A stretch of DNA of 64,000 bases from Serinus canaria. Lineage: Eukaryota; Chordata; Aves; Passeriformes; Fringillidae. Made by a program: the position numbers and the translations under genes. The number at the start of each line of letters is the position of its first letter. Position 1 is the first letter of the stretch. A model generated the notes under the pieces. The model was not told where the DNA came from. It ran no database searches and saw only the letters and a program-made list of their open reading frames with translations. Below are positions 11,391 to 64,000 of this stretch, piece after piece. The stretch is from the NCBI RefSeq assembly GCF_022539315.1, contig NC_066313.1:14759764-14823763 (forward strand), written 5' to 3'.

Positions 11391-12589
11391 ATGCAAATAG
11401 GCTGTATAGCATCAGCAACCATAGAACCCATCCATTCTTCTTCCTTTGTCACATCAGGAGGTCTGGATATCCCAAATTCTTTTTGAATAGATGTAAGAGT
11501 TTAATCAGTGAAGAGTCAGTCAGGATATTATGACCTACAGATGATACCTTATAAGTATCAAAGATTAAGGAAGTTTTGGAGTTTTGCTATAATGGCATTA
11601 CATTGTATGGCAAATGCTTATAGCCAATGAAAATACAAAGTTTTGGTGCAAATGCTGTCCTGGGGAGGCTTAACAGCCAGTAGGCTCCAATTCAATGGAT
11701 ATACTGATTTTTTCTCTTCTTATGTATATCAATGCTTTCATCTGGCAGAAACTTTTCATTCAAAGGGCCTTAAAGGTCTCTATAAGTATTCCAAAGAAGG
11801 ATTTACTTTGCCCATAGATTAAATGCAACCACTTCTGGAGTGGAAAGCCCAAACATGACACATCAGAGTAAGTGATAAAATCTCATTACCACCTCTGCAA
11901 GATGAAAATGCAGGTGTAGTAAAGGGAGGGACTTTATTTCAAGCAGAATTCAGAAATGTTTCCTTCAGGGACTTATGATAATGTACCTGGAGATATTTAA
12001 TTACTGTACTTACATGGGAGCTTAGGAATTTTGCATGTTGTTTGGAAGACAGTTCTTGCAGTCCCAGTGTTTCTTTGTTACTGGGGTCAGTGGTCAGAGC
12101 CAGAGATGACACACACTTTCAGAGATCCATGCAACAACAACAAGTTATATTGTTCAGATCCTCTTTATATAGGGGGTTTGAAACACCTTGGTCTAAACTG
12201 ACTGGTCTGGTTTTAACACCACCAGCTCTTTGACCAGTGTGATGTCTGCAGCTTAGGATGGAACATGATTGGGTGAAGTCCCTGTTTGGGTTTGAATGTA
12301 TCCTATCATTGCTCACCGAGGGACTGGTTTATGGAATTGGGCTGGGTTTCTTGTTTATAGCTGAATTAATTGCTGAGCCACAGACCAGCTGTGACACTTA
12401 TTCAGTAGTGAACCACTAGCCTTTGGCCTTGATCTACCCACTGAAATCAGAAAGCATCTTCTGGTTGATTGACATGGGTTTTTAATGTAGTCCCCAGTGG
12501 TAGCAACCACTTTGAGGTTGGTGGGTGCGATGTTCCCCATGTGCTGTTCTCCTTCGTTTAATTGCTTTCTCATTTAAAATCTATTTAAT

Positions 12590-13035
12590 TTCGTAGAATT
12601 ACAGAATCATTTCAGTTCTAAAGCCTTTGAGACCATTGAGCCCAACTATTCCCCCAGCACTTCCCAGCTCACCACTAATTCATCTCTCCAAGCGCCACAT
12701 CCACATGCACACATCTGTTAAATCCCACCATGGATGTGGGCTCTACCACGGCCCTAGAAAAGCTGTTCCATGGCTGGATGACCATTTCCATGAAAAAATT
12801 TTCCCAATATCTAGCCTAAATCTCCCCTCACACAACTTGAGGTCATTTCCTCTTGTCCTGTCCCTTGTACCCTGGGAGAAGAACCTGACTCCCACCTGGC
12901 TCCACCCCCTTGTCAGGAAGTTGTAGAGAGGGAGAAGGGCCCACCCAAGCCTCTTTTTCTGCCGGCTGAGCCCCCCAGCTCCCTCAGATGCTCCTTGTCA
13001 CACTTGTGCTCTACTCCTTTCACTACTTTCCCTAT
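12590..13035 (-). mobile_element. CR1 LINE fragment, antisense
   Basis: Reversed terminus TAGAATTACAGAATCATTT at the left edge, then CCAAGCGCCACATCCACATG and TTGTCCTGTCCCTTGTACCC. This is the first copy in the window on the minus strand. Confidence 0.8.
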
Positions 13036-14562
13036 CTTATTCACAATTAAGATATTTAATATAATTTAAGATATATTTCAAATACATGTTTGAGTCTGAG
13101 AAGGAAGTTTTTTCCATGTAAATAATAGCCCTTTTAAGCACCAGGAGAGTAACAGATATTCTAAACATCATTTGCCTTCCAAAGCACCAGGAGTCCTCTT
13201 CTGTATCCTGTGTGGAAATTATCTAATAGTTATGAGCTGACTTGAAAATGTCCTCTACTGAAACTGGATGTCCTCTGTGCACATAATGTAACCTAAACAG
13301 CTTGATGGTGTGTCTAAAACACAATGAAGTGCCTCTGTCTGAGGTGGGGTTTATCTGTAATGGGACATTCAGGAAACTTAGGATAAATTAAATAAATCAG
13401 CTTTAATACCCCCATATTTATGTAGTTGATGGTGATGGTAAAGTGCAAACAATGGCCAGTTGCAAATTAATACAGTCCCCCTTGGAGTTTATTGCATTAA
13501 AGGCTTATATTACTATTAATTTAAAACCAAGGGCCTCTACATTAAAAAGATCTGACCTTTACTGTGCTTTTCACTGTGACCTTCTGATACATTGTCTAGG
13601 GATTATTAGAACACCTTAGGTATCTGCAAGTGTCTCACAGCAGTTCAAAATAACCTCTGTGAAGGGAGCAAACATATTCAGCTGCAACTAAAAATGCAGA
13701 TCCTAAGAAATACCTTGGACACAAACAGGTTCAATGCCTACAAAACCAATCTCTTGTTTTAGTCACTATTGCTTAAGATTGAGCCCTCTCAAAGGAAAGC
13801 TAAACAAACTCTTTTAACCCCACATCTCTGGCTGTAAAATACATTATTTGATACCTGTTCAGAGCAGAATTTGTCCTTTTTTCTGTGTAAACAGTTCACA
13901 AACTTCAAGTATTATGCTCTGCATTTGGAATGCCTCTACCCATCAGTGAAGTATGTTGTCTGACTGGAGGGATTTTGCAATGATCTCATACCCCAATAAG
14001 AAGCATATCTGACCTGATCTGTGGCAGAAGTAGGAATTATTGTTAGCCACAAGGTAATTTTTTCCCTTCCCAAAGGTGCTACCCTGCCAAAATTTGCAAT
14101 AAAGTCTATTAAATAATATCCCTAATAACTTGCAGGTAGTATCTCTCCACCATATGTCATTTTCAAGGACCTGAGTCCATGTATCTCAACTTCAGTGCAA
14201 AATGACTAGTGATAAAGTAGTGCTTCCAGAAATGGCAATTAAATATTCCAGTGTAATTTCTGGCAATTCCTCGCTGGCACTTCATCCAGCTTTCTCCCGA
14301 GCCTTTTCAAAAATACACTTCATTCTGCAGGAGTCTTTACCAAATTTTGTTAAAATTGCTTTTTGGAATTTCATTAGTAGTAATTTTAATTATCTTCTGG
14401 TTTTGCTTTCCAAAAAAAAAAAACAAGTCCAAAATACAGCCTTCTGGTATTCCATAATGTCAAAGTGAGGAGCTGCCAGTGTGAGTTAGACAACACAAAA
14501 ACACAAAACACAGTCAGTACTCTGGTGATGTTTTTGATTGTTGAATTCATTTGAAGAAAACT
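13036..14562. other. Intergenic unique block, AT-rich, no repeats recognised
   Basis: 1.5 kb with no transposon signature in an otherwise CR1-dense intergenic region. It contains AT-rich homeobox-like cores such as TTGCAAATTAATAC and TATTACTATTAATTTAAA. No coding potential. Confidence 0.4.
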
Positions 14563-14845
14563 GAGGATCACAGAAGCACAGACTGGCTTAGATTTAAAGG
14601 GACTTTAAAGCTCATTTTGTTGCAGCCCTCTGCTATGTGCAAAGACACTTTCTACTATACTAGGTTCCTCTAAGCCCCATCCAACCTGGCCTTGAACACT
14701 TCCAGGCATGGAGCAGCCACAGCTTCTCGGGGCAACCTGTGCCAGGGCCTCACCACTCATAGGGACAAATTTCTTTGAAATATCCAGTTTAAGCTTGCTT
14801 TCTTTCAATGTGAGGTCATTCCCCCTTGTAACAGACTCACACAAA
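14563..14845 (-). mobile_element. CR1 LINE fragment, antisense, first part of a composite
   Basis: CCCCATCCAACCTGGCCTTG, GGCAACCTGTGCCAGGGCC and GAGGTCATTCCCCCTTGT are antisense CR1. It stops inside the CR1 3' UTR and is followed at once by a second CR1 3' end (14,846). Confidence 0.85.
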
Positions 14846-15365
14846 GTCACAGAATATTCTGTGGAAAGGACCCACTAGGATTATTCTGTCATTCCAGGCC
14901 CTTGTCCAAAGCCATCTCCAGCTCTCTTGCAGCTCCTTTAGGCACTGGCAGGGGGTGGTCTAAGGTTTCCGTGGAGCCTTCTCTTCTCCAGGCTGGACAC
15001 CCCCAGCTCTCCCAGCCTGTCTCCAGAGCAGAGGGCCTCCAGCTCTCAGAGCATCTCTGTGGCCTCCTTTGAACTTGCTCCAGCAGCTCCACGTCCTTCT
15101 GATGTTGGACCTCAGAGCAGGAGGCAGCTCTGCAGGTGGGGTCTCTCACCTAAGCAGGACAGAGGGGCAGAACCCCTTCCCCTACTGCCCTGGCTGTGGG
15201 ATCAGCCCAGCACATGGGGACTTTTGGGCTCTCAGCACACATGGTCAATCCTGTTGAACTTCTCACCCATCAATACTCTAAAATTCTTCTCCCCCAGGCT
15301 CCCTGTTCATTCTTTGCCCAGCCTGTGTTTGTGCTTGGGATTGCCCTGAGCCATGTGCAGGGCCT
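14846..15365 (-). mobile_element. CR1 LINE chimeric fragment, antisense, left of a solo LTR
   Basis: The copy opens with CACAGAATATTCTG and GGAAAGGACCCAC, the 3' end of one CR1 subfamily. After ~45 bp it switches to the internal segment CAGGCCCTTGTCCAAAGCC normally found ~280 bp from the end of another. It continues through CCATGTGCAG, where the LTR at 15,366 interrupts it. Confidence 0.8.
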
Positions 15366-15708
15366 TGTAGGAATACAGGTAGAAAGCTGAGCTGGGAGCA
15401 CTGTCCAGCTCATGACAGAAGTGGATATGTTAGCCTTAGTAGGCTGCAAGCCTTGGCAACAGGAAGGAATGCAGAAGTTAGCAGTGTTCTTGGTATGATG
15501 GGCTTGGTAAGCAGAACTATGGGATAACACACCTGCACGAGTTAGTAGGAGGCTCTGAATTAAGCCATGTTACCTAGTTACATAAATGTTATAGTTGTGC
15601 TATTTTTAGTAATTGCTGAAAATGCATATAAGCTCAGCTTTGTGAATCAATAAACAGCTTCATGTGTGCACACCATGGAGTCCACGTCCCTTTCATCAAC
15701 TGCCGTCA
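15366..15708 (+). mobile_element. Solo LTR of an endogenous retrovirus (343 bp), inserted in a CR1
   Basis: The element begins TGTAGGAATA and ends GCCGTCA, with a TATA-like TATAAG at 15627 and AATAAA at 15649-15654 in the expected order. It is flanked by GGGCCT (15360-15365) and GGACCT (15709-15714), a 6-bp target duplication with one change. The CR1 reads straight through once the LTR and one duplicate are removed. Six bases and ~340 bp suit an alpha/beta-type (ERVK-like) avian element. No internal retroviral sequence remains, so it is a recombination-derived solo LTR. Confidence 0.85.
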
Positions 15709-15832
15709 GGACCTTGGACATGGTCTGGTTGAACTTCACAAGGTTCACACAGACCCACTTCTCCAGGCTGTCCAGATCCCTCTGGACACCATCCCTTCGC
15801 TCTACACAGTAGACACACCACTCAGGTTGGGT
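15709..15832 (-). mobile_element. CR1 LINE fragment, antisense, right of the solo LTR
   Basis: GGTTGAACTTCACAAGG, GGTTCACACAGACCCACTT and CTGTCCAGATCCCTCTGG continue the CR1 broken by the LTR. The homology fades inside the left arm of the hairpin at 15,810. Confidence 0.8.
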
Positions 15833-15916
15833 AGATAGGGAGGTTATGGATGTGGGATCACGCAATGCTCCCACGTCCATAACCTCCCCATCTGCCCAAC
15901 CTGAATGGTGTGTCTA
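15810..15916. repeat. Large hairpin: 48-bp inverted repeat with 11-bp loop
   Basis: Arms 15810-15857 and 15869-15916 match in 44 of 48 positions, and all four differences are transitions. The loop is TCACGCAATGC. The left arm starts in CR1 sequence, so the right arm is an inverted copy of a CR1 end plus ~25 bp of adjacent DNA. Confidence 0.9.
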
Positions 15917-18070
15917 GTGTTCTTGCTGCAGCTGCAGGAGCTTCATCTTTTATGATAACACACTGCAGGAACACCCATGGGGACATAATAAAGGTTATAC
16001 TGTGATCTTCAAAATGATGCAGACAGATAATGACAACCTTTTGATTTGGTTAAAAAATTCAGAGGACAGTTTCCTAGGGCATCAGTAAATTACACAGGGT
16101 CCTATGTGATGCCATATACATGGGTGAGCTGGGCATTACTGCTCCAGCATTACTGCCTCCAGTGACTGCTCATAATTGGGGGCAAAAGAAACCCCTCTCC
16201 AGCTGAAGCTTGCAAATACTCTGCTTAAAATAATCCAGCAATCCTAATTAATGAATGAATTGTTGTAAGCCCTATAATTCAGGAACAGTCTGGGTTATTA
16301 AATGGATGTCATCATGTTGAATGGTCATTGTGGTGAGCTATACAAGGCAGGTACTAAACCTCTCAAAACTCATGAAAATCAGATGTAAATCTGAAACCTT
16401 ATCCCTACAAATTTCTTATTTTATAATGCCCTTGGAAATGATTCTTTTTCATGCTGACATAACAAAACCTAACAGTAAATCTGAAATTTAGAATAAGGCC
16501 AAAGCTTGAGCTAGTGTGAGTTGGAAATCTGCCAGGACTTCTTTGAAGCTGCATGAGTTTCACTGCTACAAAATCAGCAATATATCCACATGGGTTTTGG
16601 GGTCATATTTGAATTTTTATCTGAGCAATATTTTACTTTTTAGTCCCTGAACTGTGGGTAAGAGCTCTCAGTCTACATCAAGCAGCAAATGCAATCTCCA
16701 TATACACTGCAGGTGAAGTGCTATGGTAAATAAATAATTTGAATTTTCTAAATATCACTATTTTATCATCACATTTGGTCCTGTGGAAAAGAAGTAGAAA
16801 AATCCTGCTACGTCTAATTTTACATTTGGACGTAAAATTCAGGAAATTTCACTATGTAAATTAGTGTCCTGGTGTTCTCTGGGATAGAGTTAATTTTCTC
16901 CCTAGTAGCTGGTATGTGGTTGTGTTTTGGATTTAGGATGAGAATAATGTTGATAACATACTTTTTATAGAAGGAGAAGTTGAAGAAGTGGGGGAAAATC
17001 AGTCACAGAAACATGTTTCATCTGAGGATGGACTTATGTTTTTTTAAAGGATGTTTGGGGTTTTTTATATTTTGGGCAAACAAGCAGTGGCATCTTCACA
17101 CTGCTTACATAAATTATTTTTAGTGATTTATCTCAGGAAAAACTATTCTTACAGCTGTGATCTTTGATTTTATATCTAAGCCTAGGCTAGAATTAGTTTT
17201 GCTCTCTGGAGGAAGCATACTGTGAGTCTCAAAGGCAGAAAGCATTCTCAAAATTTCTTGATGTTTAGTTAATTTTGTCATTCTGAATACATTTTTCACA
17301 CCTTGAGCAAAGAAAACCCCCAGATTTCATCCAAAAAATCAAGTTTCAGTTGTCCAAGATGAAGATGGAATGCTTAAGAGGAACAAGTGTCTTGTACTGA
17401 ACCAGAAACCAGGAGGTGAATCAAACTGATATAAGAGGTCCAAAATGACTATGTTTGAACTTCCTGATCTCAGCAAGTCTCAGGAGTCTGGGTGCTTGAA
17501 AATAGAACACTGGCTATAGAAAATACTGAAATAGAAGGGTTTGGGTTTGTTTTGGTTTTTTTCATGAGAAGGAAAAAAAAATGGAGACATGCTTTTTCCC
17601 AGAAGATCTTTCAAAAAAGGCCACTGTTTTTAATTAATTTTCCTGATCAGAGACAGCAACATCCTGTACTCACACACACCAGGCTCAATGATGTCCAAAA
17701 TTTAAGCTTGAGATATCGAATTTATTTGATGCCTACATATGGAATCAAACAATCTGGGAAAAGAAGTCCATATAGATGTGTTACTATGGGATAAACCAGG
17801 GAATCACCCAGAAGAAAAGTTTAGCCTCTCCATTTCAACTAGGAAGCATTTTGGAGAAAAGCAGACCATGGTGAGCAGCTGCAAAGGAAGGAGCAGGATG
17901 GAAGATGACTTCATGCTACAAGGATGGCCATCAAACCCCATCAAGAAAACTTGACTTTCCATTCCAGTTTTTATTTTACTTCCTCTTTTTAACAAGCTCA
18001 CTTTTGAATACCCTAGATCAAAATAAGTGCTGAAGACAATGCTGTTACAGCACCTCACTGGAGCATGGAA
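15917..18070. other. Intergenic block, largely unique
   Basis: Apart from the LTR fragment at 16,865-16,968, no repeat or exon is recognised. The sequence is AT-rich. Confidence 0.45.
16865..16968 (+). mobile_element. LTR fragment (5' end), ERV
   Basis: TGTCCTGGTGTTCTCTGGG, GGATAGAGTTAATTTTCT and GGATGAGAATAATGTTGATA resemble the start of an LTR common in bird genomes, recognised from memory. Only ~100 bp remain, so the copy is truncated. Confidence 0.5.
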
Positions 18071-18559
18071 GATTACAAACCAAGGAGTGCTGCAGGTGAA
18101 TGAAGGCTTACTGGGCTTCCAGCAGGATGCTCTCCATGCTGTGGCAGATGCATGGTGCTGAGGACAGGAGGACTGGAGGAGAGGAGGAGCAGAGGATGGC
18201 GTCTTACAGCACTAAACAGCATACTTGACCCTTTCAGAGAAGCATTTTCAGTGCTGTGGCATGCATTAGGAACAGGCATTCCCAGTACCACTGCAGGGAT
18301 GGCAGGACTGGTGTTCTCAGTCAGGTGTTTTGGCTCAGTCCTGATGGTCCCTCGCAGTGCCATGGGGATGGGCATCTTGAGTTCGTGACCACCTACGCTG
18401 CAGAGTGCTCTTGGGATGGACGGCCCTGGTGGGCACAGGCACAGGACTGGTGCTCCGAGATCCCTGCGTGGGGATGGTGCTGTTCCAGGTGGGCATGGCC
18501 TCCTCTGTTCAGGATGGATGTTGCCTGGGTGGGATGGGATGGAAGTAGGTGCTGAGGGG

Positions 18560-18772
18560 ATGGTTGCATTGGGCTTTGGTGTGATGTGAGGCAAGCTGGC
18601 CTTATGGGGGATGGCTCAGCGTGGAATGGGATAGGTCCATGAGCTGTGGGAAGGGTTTGTCTGATATGGGGTTGGTTGGCACAATGAGGGGCAGGTTGGG
18701 GTGATGTGGGGCAGCTGGATATGATATGGAGAAAGCTGGTGTGATGTGAGGCAAGTGGATGTGGGGAAGGTT
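18560..18772 (+). repeat. Degenerate GT-rich repeat, left part
   Basis: Units resembling GGTGTGATGTGGGGCAGCTGG occur several times at ~30-bp spacing. The array stops abruptly where a CR1 fragment begins. Related units reappear at 19,260-19,340. Confidence 0.5.
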
Positions 18773-19252
18773 CACAGACTCATGGAATAAGCTGTGTTGG
18801 AAAAGACTCATCAGGATCATCAACTCCAGTTCCTGGCCCTGTGTAGGACACCCCAACAATCCCACCATGTGCCTGAGAGCATTGTCCAAATGCTTCTTGA
18901 GCACTGTCAGATTTGATGCTGTGACACTTTCCTGGGGAGCCTATTCCAGTGCTCAACCACCCTCTGAATGAAGAACCTTTTTTGAATATCCAACTCAAAC
19001 CTTTCCCAACTCAGCTTCAGGCCATTCCTTCAGGTCCTGTCACAGGTCACGAGAGTTAAGACACTGGTACATGTCCCTCTGCTTCTCCTCCTGAGGATAC
19101 TGAAGGCCTCAATGAGGCCTACTCTTGTTCACTCTCTTCTCCAGGCTGAACAAGAGAACTGATCTCAGTTGCTCCTTATAAGGCTCTCCAGACCCTTCGC
19201 CGCCCTCATGGCCCTCCTTTAGATCCTCTGCAATAACCCAAGGTCTTTTTTA
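18773..19252 (-). mobile_element. CR1 LINE fragment, antisense, splitting the GT-rich repeat
   Basis: TCACAGACTCATGGAATAAG at the left is the reversed terminus. AGCACTGTCAGATTTGATGC, CAGGCTGAACAAGAGAACTG and ATGGCCCTCCTTTAGATCCT follow. The homology ends just before the CpG island. Confidence 0.8.
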
Positions 19253-19255
19253 TAT

Positions 19256-19345
19256 TGACATGACATAGATGGATGTGACACTGGGCAGGCCGGCCTGTTT
19301 TGGCTATGGTGTTGAGCAGGTCGGAGTGATGTGGAGGGGGTGCTG
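19256..19345 (+). repeat. Degenerate GT-rich repeat, right part
   Basis: Units such as GGATGTGACACTGGGCAGG and GGAGTGATGTGGAGGGG continue the pattern seen before the CR1 at 18,773. They lead directly into the CpG island. Confidence 0.45.
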
Positions 19346-19452
19346 AGGGTGACACCCCTCCCGATGCCCAGCGCGGGGCCCGGCCCCGCAGCCCCTCAGG
19401 GTGCCATGGCGACCGCCCCTCGGCCCCTCCGCCGAACTATTTTCCGTCCCCC

Positions 19453-19458
19453 CACGTG
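19453..19458. promoter_or_regulatory. CACGTG E-box (CLEAR-type), distal copy
   Basis: Context is CCCACGTGATGA, about 390 bp upstream of the ATG. MiT/TFE factors and USF bind this core, and UVRAG is a reported TFEB target in mammals. Factor identity cannot be read from the sequence. Confidence 0.55.
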
Positions 19459-19476
19459 ATGACAACAGCTCCCGCA

Positions 19477-19482
19477 CACGTG
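19477..19482. promoter_or_regulatory. CACGTGAC E-box (CLEAR-type), proximal copy
   Basis: Context is CGCACACGTGACGG. CACGTGAC is one full half plus core of the GTCACGTGAC consensus for TFEB/TFE3. It lies 24 bp from the first copy, a little over two helical turns. Confidence 0.6.
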
Positions 19483-19747
19483 ACGGAGGGCATGCTGTCA
19501 ATCAAACTCCATCTCCTCCAATCATGGCCCACAATCGGGCGCCGTCCCGCCTTCCGGAAGCGGGCGCTCTAATCGGCGCCGGCGCGCGTTCCGGCGGTTT
19601 GACAGGGCCGGCGAAGCGGGGCGTTGATTGGCGTCAGACTGAGCCAGTCGCAACTCGAGAGGGCGCGTGGGGTCCCACCCCTGCGGCGCGAGGGCCAATG
19701 GGCGCGCGGGAGGCGGAGCCCCGCCCACCCCCCGGCACTGCGGTAAT

Positions 19748-19759
19748 ATGGCTCCGTAG
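19748..19759 (+). other. Minimal upstream ORF (ATG plus two codons plus TAG) before UVRAG
   Basis: ATGGCTCCGTAG lies 98 bp upstream of the UVRAG ATG, in another frame. It matters only if transcription starts upstream of it. Confidence 0.35.
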
Positions 19760-19845
19760 CGGGCGGCCGGCTTGGCGTTGCTGCCGCCATTAACCCCTGC
19801 GCGCCCGGCGGCCTCGGGGGAGCGGAGCGGGGACCCTACGTGAGG

Positions 19846-62915
<43,070 letters not shown>

Positions 62916-64000
62916 GTAGCTGCATATTCTTAATGTAATTGTTACAGTTAACACTGCTTCTAAAATTAGTAAAATTAAGAAAACTGCTAGCCATAGCTTG
63001 GGGTCCAAATTTTTGACCAGAAAGATAATAGACTAGAAAAAACCTGACCAATTATTTGTTGGTACTTGCAAGTTAAGGCAAAGGAGGTTCCTTTTGACTC
63101 TTAGTAAAGTACCTCTGTGTTCTAAGACTGCATATTGAAACACTGGGAGAGGCTATCTGGAGAGGCAGCAAAGTTTCCATTCTGGGGGATGCTCAGAACC
63201 CAGCTGGACACAGTCCTGGGGACAACCTGCTCTGAGCCAGGGGTGAAGTGCCTTCCAAAGTCAGTGATTCTGGAAAATATTGGTGTCTGACCTAGAATTC
63301 CATTGGGGCTAATTTTAGTCCATAAATCTTGGTGGGGCAACAGGCATGAATCCCCATTTGGTTTGCTGTAGTTGCTGGTGAACTTGCCAAGTAAATACCT
63401 TGCAAAAAAAGCCTTTGAACGTCTCTGACAGTATGGAGTACTTTACAAGTAACCTTCTACTTCAGCCCTCATCCTATTCCAGAAACAAATATCTCATATG
63501 CCTGCCTCTATAACAGTTGTACAGGTAACTGCGTGCATTCATCTACAAATGTCTGACGTGAACTGGAAATTCTTTAAAATCTCCTTGAGGATTTCTTGCC
63601 CCTTTGTTCACTCTGGTTACTTGAGCAAAAACCTCCATCAATTGTCTGACTCTTTAAAGCCACCCCATAGTAATTAACTTGTACTAATAATATTGGATGC
63701 TTCAATATTGAAGGAATAATCTTTAAAACAAATTAATTTGTCAGTAGGACAAAAATCAGTCTATTTTTTTTTGTTTCCCTGGTTGCACTGAATGTGGTAA
63801 TGAACTCAGTTTGCTAACTCCTGAGGAATGAGTGGTGTGCCATCTTCTGGCCCATTTTCAGTTTCCTGGTATTAATTAATTGCAAAATAATTACTAATTC
63901 TTTATCCAAGTCTTTAGAAGAATTATGTTGTGAGGAAGAAGTACTAAGCATTCAATTTAGTGAAATCAGCAGTTAAATTTGAAACCCAGCTGTCTGGCAT
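62916..64000 (+). other. UVRAG: UVRAG intron 11, 5' part
   Basis: Starts at GTAGCT. Holds one CR1-like piece; no following UVRAG exon is present before the window ends. Confidence 0.75.
63130..63285 (+). mobile_element. CR1 LINE-like fragment, sense
   Basis: GGGGATGCTCAGAACCCAGC, TGGACACAGTCCTGGGGAC and GCCTTCCAAAGTCAGTGATT resemble a CR1 subfamily ending in a 'CTGGACACGGTCCTGGGCAA' type segment. It is the only sense-oriented copy seen in UVRAG introns. Confidence 0.55.

Noticed and set aside
18073..18594. 173-codon minus-strand frame, Pro/Ser-rich
   Set aside because: It lies in the GT-rich degenerate repeat region; the composition follows the repeat and no homologue is apparent.
62916..64000. 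Next UVRAG exon (AKDDGS... segment)
   Set aside because: No matching frame with splice sites is present; intron 11 runs off the window.

Overview
This window is vertebrate nuclear DNA, almost certainly from a bird and probably a passerine. The evidence is intron-containing genes with GT/AG junctions, about twenty CR1 LINE fragments with the avian 3' end, and several LTRs of a kind I recognise from songbird genomes. It is not a microbial locus, and I see no CRISPR array, operon or prophage. The species cannot be fixed from the sequence.

Two genes lie head-to-tail on the + strand, in the order known from human 11q13.5. The first is the 3' part of DGAT2 (about 1.2-5.7 kb). Four coding exons give the C-terminal 245 residues of the ER/lipid-droplet enzyme diacylglycerol O-acyltransferase 2, and its 5' exons lie off the left edge. 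The second is the 5' part of UVRAG (19.8 kb to beyond the right edge). Eleven coding exons give the N-terminal ~341 residues of the Vps34/Beclin-1 complex subunit: a short Pro/Ala N-terminus, the C2 domain, the coiled coil and the start of the BARA-like region. Every exon junction was walked by hand; phases agree and there is no frameshift or internal stop.

Layout: 1-5.7 kb DGAT2 exons and introns; 5.7-~7 kb DGAT2 3' UTR; ~7-19.3 kb intergenic, with many CR1 copies, a 343-bp solo LTR that landed inside a CR1 with a 6-bp target duplication, a 48-bp-arm hairpin, and a GT-rich degenerate repeat split by a CR1; 19.35-19.98 kb CpG-island promoter of UVRAG with two CACGTG (E-box/CLEAR-type) sites; 19.98-20.3 kb degenerate G-rich minisatellite just inside intron 1; 20-34 kb intron 1; 34-43.5 kb exons 2-6; 43.5-58.6 kb intron 6, the main LTR landing zone; 58.6-62.9 kb exons 7-11; then intron 11.

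The two genes do not form one pathway, though both touch lipid-droplet and autophagy biology: DGAT2 makes triacylglycerol and UVRAG supports autophagosome and endosome maturation. I found no undescribed gene system. The most useful second-look items are the paired CACGTG sites in the UVRAG promoter, a candidate 80-nt poison exon in intron 5, two recent local duplications around exon 3, the chimeric CR1 architecture present twice, and the long runs of same-oriented CR1 copies.
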